A stretch of DNA of 64,000 nt from the NCBI RefSeq assembly GCF_000497575.1, contig NZ_APJI01000006.1, positions 1-64,000 on the forward strand, written 5' to 3'. Positions 9,227-17,725 of the stretch are shown here, piece after piece; position 1 is the first letter of the stretch, and each line of letters begins with the position of its first letter. Both the position numbers and the translations under genes were made by a program. The notes under the pieces are model-generated. The model was given only the letters and a program-made list of their open reading frames with translations. It did not search any database and was not told the origin of the DNA. The DNA is from Afipia sp. OHSU_II-C1. GTDB taxonomy: Bacteria; Pseudomonadota; Alphaproteobacteria; Rhizobiales; Xanthobacteraceae.

Positions 9227-9750
9227 AGGCGACTCCCGGAATCTCTTTCGCAACCACGTGTCGTCTATCTGCTCTCAAAGCGCAATCTCTCCGATTCCTG
9301 TGCGTCCGGCGACAAGACATACAACTGTCATACGGGACCAGAGCAACTTGCCCCGGCAATTCTCCCGGTGGCATGGCGCGAACGGCCGTGGCTGTTTATC
9401 GATCTCACAGACCGCATAACGAGGATGTGATCGATTTCCTAACGGGCAACCGCCTCATGGAAGCATCGATTCGCCGGACACCTAGGAAATGCCATTCCCC
9501 AAAAGGCCATTCGGGACGGGTCGGGAGGCCGGGAATCCACACCTTGCCAAGCCTTTGGGCAGCTCGCGGCCTAATCGCCCCTTCGCCTGAGGCGCAAATG
9601 CCACAGGTAGCGTGCTGCATGGCAAAACCGGCATGGAACGGCTGGAAAAACGACACGTTTCAGCGCAAATAAGGGGTAACGAAATCGGAAGCATCTTCCG
9701 GCTAGATTTGGTGTGAAGACACACCCCCGCGCCCATTTTGGAACTTCGGA
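9227..9750. other. Intergenic region between corA and L,D-transpeptidase
   Basis: No convincing gene was found in these 524 bases. The short ORFs on both strands have no family resemblance and no ribosome site. What is visible is an EcfG-like promoter at 9635-9659 and a 6-bp hairpin (CGGAAG-cat-CTTCCG) near 9687-9701 in the predicted leader of the downstream gene. The corA promoter must also lie here but was not recognised. Confidence 0.5.
9635..9659 (+). promoter_or_regulatory. EcfG-type general-stress promoter candidate for the L,D-transpeptidase
   Basis: GGAAC at 9635-9639 and CGTT at 9656-9659 are separated by 16 nt, an exact match to the GGAAC-N16-CGTT pattern of alphaproteobacterial EcfG. 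The next start codon downstream is at 9751, which implies a leader of about 85 nt. Confidence 0.55.
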
Positions 9751-10443
9751 ATGTCCTCGCTCGGCTCAAAAATTATCGTTCTCCTCGCGGGTCTTTCGCT
9801 CGCCGGTTGCATGCAGGCGACATCGGCCACTTACGAGAAGTCTCCGGAGGCGAGCCTGAAGCCTCGCGACAAGGAGCTTCTGGCCAAGGCGCGATATGAG
9901 AAGGTGCCGGTTGCGGAGCCGTTCCGGCGTGCGATCGTCAACTATCATCGCAAGGAATCGCCGGGCTCCATCGTCGTGGATTCCGACAATCATTACCTCT
10001 ATTACGTCCTCGATGGCGGCAAGGCGATCCGCTACGGCATCACCGTTGGCGAAGAAGCGCTCGCGTTCTCCGGCATCGCCCGCGTCGGCAACATGCAGGA
10101 GTGGCCGAAGTGGACCCCGACCGCGGACATCCACAAGCGCATCGAGGGCTTGCCGCAGTCGGTGCCCGGCGGCCCGGACAATCCGCTCGGCGCCCGTGCG
10201 CTCTATCTCTATCAGGGTAACCGCGACACGCTGTTCCGCATTCACGGCACCAACCAGCCGGAATATATCGGCGCATCGATTTCGTCGGGCTGCATCCGCA
10301 TGACCAACGAGGACGTGATCGACCTCTATAGCCGCGCCAAGCAGGGCACGGTGGTGGTGGTGCTCGATCCGAAGCAGGGTGACTCGCCCTACAATTCAAA
10401 GATGGCGCTGCAAGGCGCCGGCGGCGGAGCGGGTTCGTTCTAA
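9751..10443 (+). CDS. L,D-transpeptidase (YkuD domain), lipoprotein
   Basis: A 230-residue enzyme expected to form 3-3 peptidoglycan crosslinks or to anchor proteins to the wall. Residues 1-20 are a lipoprotein signal ending in LAGC, with Cys20 lipidated. The YkuD domain fills about 70-210, with the catalytic signature RIHGTN (His165) through SSGCIRMTN (nucleophile Cys181). The YLYYVLDGGKAIRYGI and WTPTADIHKR segments are typical of the alphaproteobacterial ErfK/YbiS group. An EcfG-like promoter lies about 90 bp upstream and a strong terminator follows. Confidence 0.93.
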   Translation: MSSLGSKIIVLLAGLSLAGCMQATSATYEKSPEASLKPRDKELLAKARYEKVPVAEPFRRAIVNYHRKESPGSIVVDSDNHYLYYVLDGGKAIRYGITVGEEALAFSGIARVGNMQEWPKWTPTADIHKRIEGLPQSVPGGPDNPLGARALYLYQGNRDTLFRIHGTNQPEYIGASISSGCIRMTNEDVIDLYSRAKQGTVVVVLDPKQGDSPYNSKMALQGAGGGAGSF

Positions 10444-10465
10444 GCTTCGCTGAATTAACCAGATC

Positions 10466-10494
10466 AAAAGCGCCGGTCAGTCCGGCGCTTTTTT
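10466..10494. terminator. Bidirectional intrinsic terminator
   Basis: Eleven-bp perfect arms at 10466-10476 and 10482-10492 with a 5-nt loop, flanked by A-run and T-run. It lies 22 bp after the L,D-transpeptidase stop and touches the stop codon of the convergent extensin-like gene, so it can serve both. Confidence 0.9.
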
Positions 10495-11494
10495 ATTGAG
10501 CGCCGCTCCGCCGGGACAACTTGCCACGCGGCTTCGCAGGCGCCGCCGGCTTGCCGTCATCGTCCTCTGAAGCGGCCTCCGGTGCGGCCTCGGATGGCTT
10601 TCCGGATGCTGCCTTCTCTTCCGCAGTCGGACGCGGCGGAGCTTCCTCGGGCCGCTCAGCCGGCATCAATGGCGCGATGGCCGGCAGCGGATCATAGACG
10701 CCCCACTGGCACAGTTTGTAGTTGCCGCGCCGTTGGGCCAGATCGAGATGGATGTGGTCCTCGTGATACCAGTCCGAACCCGGCCCAAGCACTGTGGTAA
10801 AACGTGTGCAGACCGAGGCCAGCACCTTCTCGCGAATGTCGCGTGACTCGGTGCGATCGGTCAGCGACAGCTTCCCGCCGTTTGCGAATGTCACGCCTCT
10901 GATGTCCAGCGCGTTGGCGAGTCCATGCTCCGAGAGCTTCGCGCCCCGGACACGGTTGCGGCCACGGCATTCGAAGGAATCGAAGTTGTCCAGCTCGCTG
11001 ATGGTCGTACCCAGCTTCGCCGCCAACGGCACCATGTCGGTGCGAATCCAGTCCGCAACCGCGGCAGCCATCGTACAGCGCAGGATTGCCGCAGGCTTCA
11101 GCGCCACCCGCTGGGTCGGAGACACCACAATCGCCTCAAGGCGCACAAGATCTTCACCGCCGCATCCGCCGGGGCCTTTGATGGCCGGAATCGAAGGCGC
11201 AATCGCGATATCTTCGGTCAGCGCCTTCCTGCAAGCCGACGGTTCAGGCGCCTTGGCCCCCGCGGGCTCTTGCGATGGCATCGCCTGACCGGCCGCGCCT
11301 CCCTCCGGCTCAACCGCGGAGGGCGCATCGGCAGGCCGCGGCCGCGGCAACGGCACATTGGCTCTTGCCTCCAGCGAAGCTGCGCAGGTAAGGACCACCG
11401 CCGACGCCAAAATAACGAGCACCGGCAGTAACCCGCCGGTGGCATGCCAGTCAGAAGGCCATTTGCGGGCCGCATGGTCCGCGCTAATGTTCAT
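10493..11494 (-). CDS. Extensin-like C-terminal domain protein (M15-type peptidase fold)
   Basis: A 333-residue exported or membrane-anchored protein. An N-terminal hydrophobic segment (residues 19-40, LLPVLVILASAVVLTCAAS) and a Pro/Ala/Glu-rich linker precede the extensin-like domain at about 88-265. The domain has Cys-rich ends, SEHGLANALDIRG and HEDHIHLDL, whose His and Asp residues match the zinc site of D-Ala-D-Ala carboxypeptidase-like folds. A low-complexity Pro/Ala/Lys tail follows. It probably cuts or binds peptidoglycan, which is inference. The ATG at 11494 has GAAGGG 6 bp upstream and was preferred over GTG 11515. Confidence 0.85.
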   Translation of the reverse strand: MNISADHAARKWPSDWHATGGLLPVLVILASAVVLTCAASLEARANVPLPRPRPADAPSAVEPEGGAAGQAMPSQEPAGAKAPEPSACRKALTEDIAIAPSIPAIKGPGGCGGEDLVRLEAIVVSPTQRVALKPAAILRCTMAAAVADWIRTDMVPLAAKLGTTISELDNFDSFECRGRNRVRGAKLSEHGLANALDIRGVTFANGGKLSLTDRTESRDIREKVLASVCTRFTTVLGPGSDWYHEDHIHLDLAQRRGNYKLCQWGVYDPLPAIAPLMPAERPEEAPPRPTAEEKAASGKPSEAAPEAASEDDDGKPAAPAKPRGKLSRRSGAQ

Positions 11495-11556
11495 TCCAAT
11501 CCCTTCGGGGAGCACAGATCACCGACAAAAAGAACGTCTTGAGGAGGGAATACCGA

Positions 11557-13185
11557 ATGCTTGGATTGATGCAAAATTGGCCCCTGTTGTGTCATCGGAT
11601 TATCGACCACGCAGCGGCGATTCACGGCAAGCAGGAAGTCGTGACGCGATCGGTCGAAGGGCCCATTCATCGCACCAATTATGCTGAAATTCGCGCGCGC
11701 GCCCTGAAAGTCGGCCAGCAGCTCGACAAGCACGGCATCAAGATCGGCGACCGCGTCGCCACCATCGCATGGAACACCTGGCGTCATCTCGAAGCATGGT
11801 ACGGCATCATGGGCATCGGCGCCATTTGCCATACCGTCAATCCGCGGCTGTTCCCGGATCAGATCGTCTGGATCGTCAATCATGCGCAGGACCGCATCAT
11901 GATGACCGATCTCACGTTCGTGCCGCTGCTGGAAAAAATCGCCGACCAGATGCCGTCCGTTGAACGCTACATCGTGTTCACCGACAAGGCTCACATGCCG
12001 CAGACCACGCTGAAGAACGTGATCTCCTATGAAGAGTGGATCGCCGAGGTCGATGGCAATTTCCAGTGGAAGGAGTTCGACGAGAACACCGCCGCCGCGA
12101 TGTGCTACACCTCCGGCACCACCGGCGATCCGAAGGGCGTGCTGTACTCGCATCGCTCGAATGTCCTCCACGCGCTGATGGCCAACAACACCGACGCACT
12201 CGGCACCCGCGCCAGCGACACCATGCTGCCGGTGGTGCCGCTGTTCCACGCCAACAGCTGGGGCATCGCGTTCTCCGCACCCACCATGGGCACCAAGCTG
12301 GTGATGCCGGGCGCCAAGCTCGACGGCGCGTCGGTCTATGAGCTGTTGTCCACCGAGAAGGTCACCTATACCGCCGGCGTGCCGACGGTGTGGCTGATGT
12401 TGCTGCAATACATGGCGGCCGAGAAGAAGACCCTGCCCGACCTCAAGGTCGTGATCTGCGGCGGATCGGCGATGCCGCGCTCCATGATCAAGGCATTCGT
12501 CGACATGGGATGCGAAGTCCGGCACGCCTGGGGTATGACCGAAATGAGCCCGATCGGTACGGTTGGCGCACTCAAGCCGCCGTTCGCGAATCTCACCGGC
12601 GAAGCAAGGCTCGATATCCTGCAGACACAGGGCTATCCGCCGTTCGCCGTGCAGATGAAGATCACCGACGATGCCGGCAAGGAACTGCCGTGGGACGGCA
12701 AGACTTTCGGCCGTCTCAAGGTGAGCGGACCGGCCGTCTCGAAGGCGTACTACCGCGTTGAGACGAATATTCTCGACGACAAGGGCTTCTTCGACACCGG
12801 CGACGTCGCGACCATCGACGCCGATGGCTATATGCGGATCACCGACCGCTCCAAGGATGTCATCAAGTCCGGCGGTGAGTGGATCTCATCGATCGACCTC
12901 GAAAACCTCGCGGTCGGCCATCCGAAGGTGCTGGAGGCCGCGGTGATCGGCGTCCATCATCCGAAGTGGGACGAGCGTCCGCTCTTGATCGTGCAGCTCA
13001 AGCCGGATCAGAAGGCGAACCGCGAAGAGATCCTGCAATACATGGACGGCAAGATCGCCAAGTGGTGGATGCCGGATGACGTGCAGTTCGTGGACGCCAT
13101 TCCGCATACCGCCACCGGCAAGATCCTGAAAACCGCGCTGCGCGACCAGTTCAAGGACTACTCGTTCCCGACCGCAGCGGCTTAA
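11557..13185 (+). CDS. Fatty-acid--CoA ligase (AMP-forming)
   Basis: A 542-residue ANL-superfamily enzyme that activates a fatty acid with ATP to acyl-CoA. It has the P-loop [18 protein letters not shown] near residues 185-202, the adenylate site [13 protein letters not shown] near 322-334, [30 protein letters not shown] split over two motifs near 412-440, and the catalytic Lys in [12 protein letters not shown]. The N-terminal [16 protein letters not shown] is typical of medium/long-chain alphaproteobacterial ligases. The ATG at 11557 has GAGGAGGG 8-15 bp upstream. It is divergent from the extensin-like gene and followed by a terminator. Confidence 0.93.
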   Translation: MLGLMQNWPLLCHRIIDHAAAIHGKQEVVTRSVEGPIHRTNYAEIRARALKVGQQLDKHGIKIGDRVATIAWNTWRHLEAWYGIMGIGAICHTVNPRLFPDQIVWIVNHAQDRIMMTDLTFVPLLEKIADQMPSVERYIVFTDKAHMPQTTLKNVISYEEWIAEVDGNFQWKEFDENTAAAMCYTSGTTGDPKGVLYSHRSNVLHALMANNTDALGTRASDTMLPVVPLFHANSWGIAFSAPTMGTKLVMPGAKLDGASVYELLSTEKVTYTAGVPTVWLMLLQYMAAEKKTLPDLKVVICGGSAMPRSMIKAFVDMGCEVRHAWGMTEMSPIGTVGALKPPFANLTGEARLDILQTQGYPPFAVQMKITDDAGKELPWDGKTFGRLKVSGPAVSKAYYRVETNILDDKGFFDTGDVATIDADGYMRITDRSKDVIKSGGEWISSIDLENLAVGHPKVLEAAVIGVHHPKWDERPLLIVQLKPDQKANREEILQYMDGKIAKWWMPDDVQFVDAIPHTATGKILKTALRDQFKDYSFPTAAA

Positions 13186-13207
13186 GGTCGTCGGTCCGGC
13201 CCAACAG

Positions 13208-13232
13208 AATGCCCGGCCTTGTGCCGGGCATT
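13208..13232 (+). terminator. Intrinsic terminator after the acyl-CoA ligase
   Basis: Ten-bp arms AATGCCCGGC and GCCGGGCATT (13208-13217, 13223-13232) with a 5-nt loop, followed by TTTC. It begins 22 bp after the ligase stop codon. Confidence 0.8.
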
Positions 13233-13316
13233 TTCGTGACCGGTTCCCAAACGCGCTTCCCACTACCCCTGAAAATGCGTTAGTTGACCGGCGCGCCCGT
13301 TCAGTCCGGCGCCAGA

Positions 13317-14180
13317 ATGGACAATCAAGGCATGGCCCGCCGAATTGCTGCCGCATACCAGATGGAGCCAATCTCCGCCCTTGCGTCGTGGTCGCGACGC
13401 CTCGCGGTGTTTTCGCTGATCGCCTCCATCGTTGCGGTCGTCATCGTCAGGTTCGGCGTGCTCGACTTCAAGCCGGCGCTGACAACGCTCTTCGGTGCGC
13501 TCGCCTTCGCCGGTCTTTCGATTCTGGTTGGCCTCGCCGCCTTCGCAGCCATCTGGCAGAACGGTTCACGCGGCATGAGCCGCATCCTGCTGGCCTTCCT
13601 GATCGATGCGGCAATCCTCGCCTACCCCGCCTATCTCGCTTTCCAGTATCGCGCGCTGCCGGCAATTCACGACATCACCACCGACCCGATCGACCCGCCC
13701 CGGTTCGAGGCATTGGCCCGGCTGCGCGCAGGCGACGGGGCGAACCCCGCCGTCTACGCGGGTCTCTATTCAGCCGAACAGCAGCGCACCGCATATCCCG
13801 ACGTCGAGCCGATCAACATCGATGTGCCGGCGCAGAAGGCCTATGAGATGGCCCTGCGTCTGGTGAACCGGCACAAGTGGCTCGTGATCGACGAACGTCC
13901 ACCCTTGCCGCCCCAGCGGATCGGCCGCATCGAGGCGGTCGCGCGCACGCCGGTCATGGGTTTCCGCGAGGATGTTGCGATCCGCATCACGCCGGACGGC
14001 GACAGCGCCCGCGTCGATATGCGCTCATCGTCGCGCTATTTCGAGCACGACCTCGGCTCCAACGCGGCCCGCATCACCAAGTTCGCAGAGGAACTCAATG
14101 ATGCGGTGGATAATGCTCAGCCGGTCAAGAAGCTGATCACTCCGGCCAAGCCTCAGGCCAAGGGCGCGACCAAGCGATAG
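13317..14180 (+). CDS. DUF1499 domain protein with N-terminal membrane helices
   Basis: A 287-residue membrane protein of unknown function. Three hydrophobic helices lie at about 30-50, 60-85 and 90-115. The C-terminal DUF1499 domain (about 145-265) contains RIEAVARTPVMGFREDVAIRI split from the very typical RSSSRYFEHDLGSNAARI. The ATG at 13317 was chosen over TTG 13284; a further ATG at 13332 is possible. Its last 28 bp overlap the 3' end of the convergent MBL-hydrolase gene. Confidence 0.82.
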   Translation: MDNQGMARRIAAAYQMEPISALASWSRRLAVFSLIASIVAVVIVRFGVLDFKPALTTLFGALAFAGLSILVGLAAFAAIWQNGSRGMSRILLAFLIDAAILAYPAYLAFQYRALPAIHDITTDPIDPPRFEALARLRAGDGANPAVYAGLYSAEQQRTAYPDVEPINIDVPAQKAYEMALRLVNRHKWLVIDERPPLPPQRIGRIEAVARTPVMGFREDVAIRITPDGDSARVDMRSSSRYFEHDLGSNAARITKFAEELNDAVDNAQPVKKLITPAKPQAKGATKR

Positions 14181-15082
14181 GTGCCATCGATGGTGGGATC
14201 GCCGTCGGTCGCCACCACATTGCGCGCGACCAGATCTTCAAGGTGCGCCAGCACTGAATAGCCCGCCGCACCCATCAGCCGTGGATCGATACCTATATAG
14301 CTCGCGCGCACGATGGTCGGAATATCCGCCTCACCCTTGGCCAGCCGATACAAAATCGACTCTTCGCGCGCCTTGCGGTGGCGGATGAGGAATTTCACAA
14401 ACCGCACGGCGTCGGGAATTTCCGGACCGTGCCCGGAAAAGTAAAGCTGCTCGTCGCGACGGGTCAGTCGTTCGAGCGAGGCCATATAATCAACCATCGA
14501 TCCGTCCGGCGGCGCGACGATGGACGTCGACCAGCCCATGACATGATCACCCACGAACATCAGCTTGCGCTCGGTCCATGCGAAAGCCATGTGGTTGGCG
14601 GTGTGTCCCGGCGTCGCAACGGCCTCAAGCTGCCAGCCCTCCCCGGTGACGATCTCACCGTCCTTCAGGATCACGTCCGGACGGAAGCCGTAGTCCGCGC
14701 CGGATTCCGTCGGCGCAAGCTCGCTGCCGTGACGCGGACGCGAGGCGCGATGCGGCCCCTCGGCATAAACCGTCGCACCAGTCGCGGCCTTGAGACGCGG
14801 CGTGCCCGGCGAATGGTCCTTGTGGGTGTGGGTGAGAAAAATATGGGTCACGGTCTCGCCGCGCACCGCATCAAGCAGCGCCTGTATGTGGGCTTCGTCA
14901 GCGGGACCCGGATCGATGATGGCGACGTTGCCCCTGCCGACGATGTAGCTCACCGTTCCAGTGAACGTGAACGGGCTGGGATTGTTGCACAACACCCGCC
15001 GCACACCGGGAACGACTTCGTCCACGACGCCGGGCGCGAGAGGAAAATCCCGGTTGAACGGAATATCTTCGTTATCGCTCAA
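14153..15082 (-). CDS. MBL-fold metallo-hydrolase (LACTB2-like)
   Basis: A 309-residue metallo-beta-lactamase-fold hydrolase with the metal motif HTHKDHSPG near 109-117, the TPGHTANH motif near 190 and FVGDHVMGWS near 208. The C-terminal winged region is that of the LACTB2/glyoxalase-II-like group, seen next to acyl-CoA genes. The substrate may be a thioester or RNA; this is not determinable. The start is TTG at 15082 with GAGGG about 8 bp upstream. It lies 24 bp after the glutaryl-CoA dehydrogenase stop, so the two form an operon. Confidence 0.85.
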   Translation of the reverse strand: MSDNEDIPFNRDFPLAPGVVDEVVPGVRRVLCNNPSPFTFTGTVSYIVGRGNVAIIDPGPADEAHIQALLDAVRGETVTHIFLTHTHKDHSPGTPRLKAATGATVYAEGPHRASRPRHGSELAPTESGADYGFRPDVILKDGEIVTGEGWQLEAVATPGHTANHMAFAWTERKLMFVGDHVMGWSTSIVAPPDGSMVDYMASLERLTRRDEQLYFSGHGPEIPDAVRFVKFLIRHRKAREESILYRLAKGEADIPTIVRASYIGIDPRLMGAAGYSVLAHLEDLVARNVVATDGDPTIDGTYRLVAPLA

Positions 15083-15106
15083 GTTCAGCCCTCATCCGGC
15101 ACGGCG

Positions 15107-16321
15107 TTACGAGAACGCCTGAATGCCGGTGATGGCGCGTCCGAGGATGAGGGCGTGAATGTCGTGGGTGCCCTCGTAGGTGTTGACGGTCTCCAGGTTC
15201 TGCGCGTGGCGCATCACGTGATATTCGCTCGAAATGCCGTTGCCGCCGTGCATGTCGCGGGCCACGCGGGCGATGTCGAGCGCCTTGCCGCAGTTGTTGC
15301 GCTTCATGATCGAAATCATCTCGGGCGCCATCTTGCCCTCGTCCATCAGGCGGCCGACCCGCAGCGAACCCTGAAGGCCAAGCGCGATCTCGGTTTCCAT
15401 GTCGGCGAGCTTCTTCTGCACGAGCTGCGTCGCCGCCAGCGGCCGGCCGAACTGCTTGCGGTCGAGCGTGTACTGCCGCGCGCGCTGGAAGCAGTCTTCG
15501 GCGGCGCCCATCGCGCCCCACGAAATGCCGTAACGGGCGCGGTTGAGACAGCCGAACGGGCCTGCGAGGCCTGAGACATTCGGCAGCAGCGCGCTTTCCG
15601 GAACCACGACGCCGTCCATCACGATCTCACCGGTGATCGAGGCGCGCAGCGACAGCTTGCCGCCGACCTTCGGCGCGGACAGGCCCTTCATGCCCTTCTC
15701 GAGGATGAAGCCGCGGACCTTGTTGTCATGGGCGGCGGACTTCGCCCAGACCACGAATACGTCGGCGATCGGCGCGTTCGAAATCCACATCTTGGAGCCG
15801 GTGAGGCGATAGCCGTCCGCGACCTTCTCGGCCCGGGTCTTCATGCCGTCGGGATCGGAACCGGCATCGGGTTCGGTCAAACCGAAGCAGCCGACCCACT
15901 CGCCGGTGGCAAGCTTGGGCAGGTATTTCTTGCGCTGGGTTTCGTCGCCGTAAGCGTAGATCGGATACATCACCAGCGACGATTGCACGCTGTTCATCGA
16001 CCGATAGCCGGAATCGACGCGCTCGATCTCGCGCGCGACCAGGCCGTAAGCCACGTAGCTGGCGTTGGCGCAGCCATACTCTTCCGGCAGCGTCACGCCG
16101 ATCAGGCCGAGTTCACCCATCTCGTTGAAGATCGCGCGATCGGTTTTCTCTTCGACATACGCCTGCGTCACACGCGGCAGCAGCTTGTCCTGAGCGTAGG
16201 CGCGCGCCGTGTCGCGGATCATCCGCTCGTCCTCGGTCAGCTGCTCGTCCAGAAGGAACGGATCGTCCCACTGGAATGTCGCCTTGGCTGGCTTGTCCTT
16301 GGTCTGCGGGCGGGCACTCAT
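15107..16321 (-). CDS. gcdH: Glutaryl-CoA dehydrogenase (acyl-CoA dehydrogenase family)
   Basis: A 404-residue FAD enzyme that oxidatively decarboxylates glutaryl-CoA to crotonyl-CoA in lysine and tryptophan catabolism. The acyl-CoA dehydrogenase signature is seen as [13 protein letters not shown] and the catalytic Glu in [20 protein letters not shown]. The segment [16 protein letters not shown] and the [16 protein letters not shown] helix are characteristic of the glutaryl-CoA branch. It heads a two-gene unit with the MBL hydrolase. Confidence 0.92.
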   Translation of the reverse strand: MSARPQTKDKPAKATFQWDDPFLLDEQLTEDERMIRDTARAYAQDKLLPRVTQAYVEEKTDRAIFNEMGELGLIGVTLPEEYGCANASYVAYGLVAREIERVDSGYRSMNSVQSSLVMYPIYAYGDETQRKKYLPKLATGEWVGCFGLTEPDAGSDPDGMKTRAEKVADGYRLTGSKMWISNAPIADVFVVWAKSAAHDNKVRGFILEKGMKGLSAPKVGGKLSLRASITGEIVMDGVVVPESALLPNVSGLAGPFGCLNRARYGISWGAMGAAEDCFQRARQYTLDRKQFGRPLAATQLVQKKLADMETEIALGLQGSLRVGRLMDEGKMAPEMISIMKRNNCGKALDIARVARDMHGGNGISSEYHVMRHAQNLETVNTYEGTHDIHALILGRAITGIQAFS

Positions 16322-16419
16322 GACAAAATCCTTTCAGCTTCAGTCTGCTGCTGTGAAATCACGATAAATCGTCGGCGTCAGGTTGCAAGCTCAAAACCTG
16401 TTCCCAGGCAGACGCGCAT

Positions 16420-17496
16420 CTAGCCTTCAAACGGCTCATTGGCGATAATTTCGATGCCGAAGCCGGAGAGGCCTTTGTAATCGTGAGCCGATGACGTGAG
16501 ATGCCGGATCGATGTCACGCCGAGATCGCGCAAAATCTGCGCGCCGACACCGACCTCACGCCATTGCCGATGACGGTCTGCTTCCGCCGAACTGTCTTCG
16601 GCAATCGGAGCAACGGGCACACCCGCAGCGCCATCGCGCAGATAGACCAGCACGCCGCTGCCGTTCTTCTTGAAGTGCTCGAGCGCGGCGTGAATCCGGC
16701 CCGATCCAAAGAATATATCCTTGGTGATGTTCGGCTTGTGAAAGCGCGTCAGCACATTCTGACCGTTGCCAACGCCCTTGTAGACGAAGGCGACATGATG
16801 GATCGGATCGAACGGCGAACGATAGGCATAGCCGTCCAACTGCCCGATCGGGCTGTCGACGGTGAAGGTCGAGACCCGCTCGATCAGCTTCTCACGCGCC
16901 TGCCGGTACGAGATCATGTCAGCGATGGTGACATGCTTGAGGTTGTGCTTTGCCGCGAACTGCACGACCTGCTCGCCCTTCATCACCGTGCCGTCGTCGT
17001 TCATCAGCTCGCTGATGACACCGACCGGCGGCAGATCGCACAGCTTGCAAAGATCGACCGCCGCTTCGGTATGACCGGAGCGCAGCAGGACACCGCCATC
17101 GCGCGCGATCAGCGGGAAGATGTGGCCGGGGCGCGCGAAGTCGCTGGCGCCCGCATTGGGATTGGCGAGGGCCCGGCAGCACACCGTGCGTTCTTCGGCC
17201 GAAATACCGGTGGTCATGCCGGGCTTGTAGTCGATCGAGACCGTGAAGGCGGTCGTGTGATTGGAGTCGTTATGCGCGACCATCGGATCGAGGCGAAGGC
17301 GACGCGCATTGTCAGCGGTGATCGGGGCGCAGACGATGCCCGAGGTGTGGCGGATGATGAAGGCCATCTTCTCCGCCGTGCAAAGCGTGGCGGCGACGAT
17401 CAGGTCGCCCTCGCCTTCACGGTCATCGTCGTCGGTCACCACGACGATTTCACCGGCGGAGAACGCCTTCAAAACTTCCGGAATAGGATGGGCCAT
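16420..17496 (-). CDS. ribB: 3,4-dihydroxy-2-butanone 4-phosphate synthase with degenerate cyclohydrolase II domain (RibBX type)
   Basis: A 358-residue protein. Residues 1-205 are the DHBP synthase that converts ribulose 5-phosphate to the four-carbon riboflavin precursor, with the acidic motif DDDDREGEGDL near 20 and the HTEAAVDL region. Residues 206-358 align with GTP cyclohydrolase II, but the zinc-binding Cys/His cluster (SECLTGD-type) is missing: RFHKPNITKDIFFGSGR stands in its place. Such proteins are called RibBX, and the second half is probably not a cyclohydrolase. The ATG at 17496 gives MAHPIPEVLKAFSAGE. No FMN riboswitch was recognised upstream. Confidence 0.9.
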   Translation of the reverse strand: MAHPIPEVLKAFSAGEIVVVTDDDDREGEGDLIVAATLCTAEKMAFIIRHTSGIVCAPITADNARRLRLDPMVAHNDSNHTTAFTVSIDYKPGMTTGISAEERTVCCRALANPNAGASDFARPGHIFPLIARDGGVLLRSGHTEAAVDLCKLCDLPPVGVISELMNDDGTVMKGEQVVQFAAKHNLKHVTIADMISYRQAREKLIERVSTFTVDSPIGQLDGYAYRSPFDPIHHVAFVYKGVGNGQNVLTRFHKPNITKDIFFGSGRIHAALEHFKKNGSGVLVYLRDGAAGVPVAPIAEDSSAEADRHRQWREVGVGAQILRDLGVTSIRHLTSSAHDYKGLSGFGIEIIANEPFEG

Positions 17497-17725
17497 AACG
17501 CGCTCTTGCTCTCGAAAAAGGGTGCAGATCGTATGGCGCAGGGCGCGGGCCCGCGCAACAGTCCCGTCCACATAGCCGTCATCCACCGGCCCTTGGCTGC
17601 CTGAAACGACAGATATGTCCCTGCCAACTCCGGGCAAGGGCCCCATTTCTCACACAGGGAGCGAATTTCGCAGTTTTAAACGAGGAAAGCTTCCGCATGG
17701 CGGAATGCGTCCGTCGAACGGCGCC

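Noticed and set aside
9373-9672. A 99-codon plus-strand ORF before the L,D-transpeptidase
   Set aside because: It has no ribosome site or family resemblance and contains the EcfG-like promoter of the next gene.
17497-17725. FMN riboswitch upstream of the ribB-like gene
   Set aside because: None of the conserved RFN element blocks was found on the minus strand.
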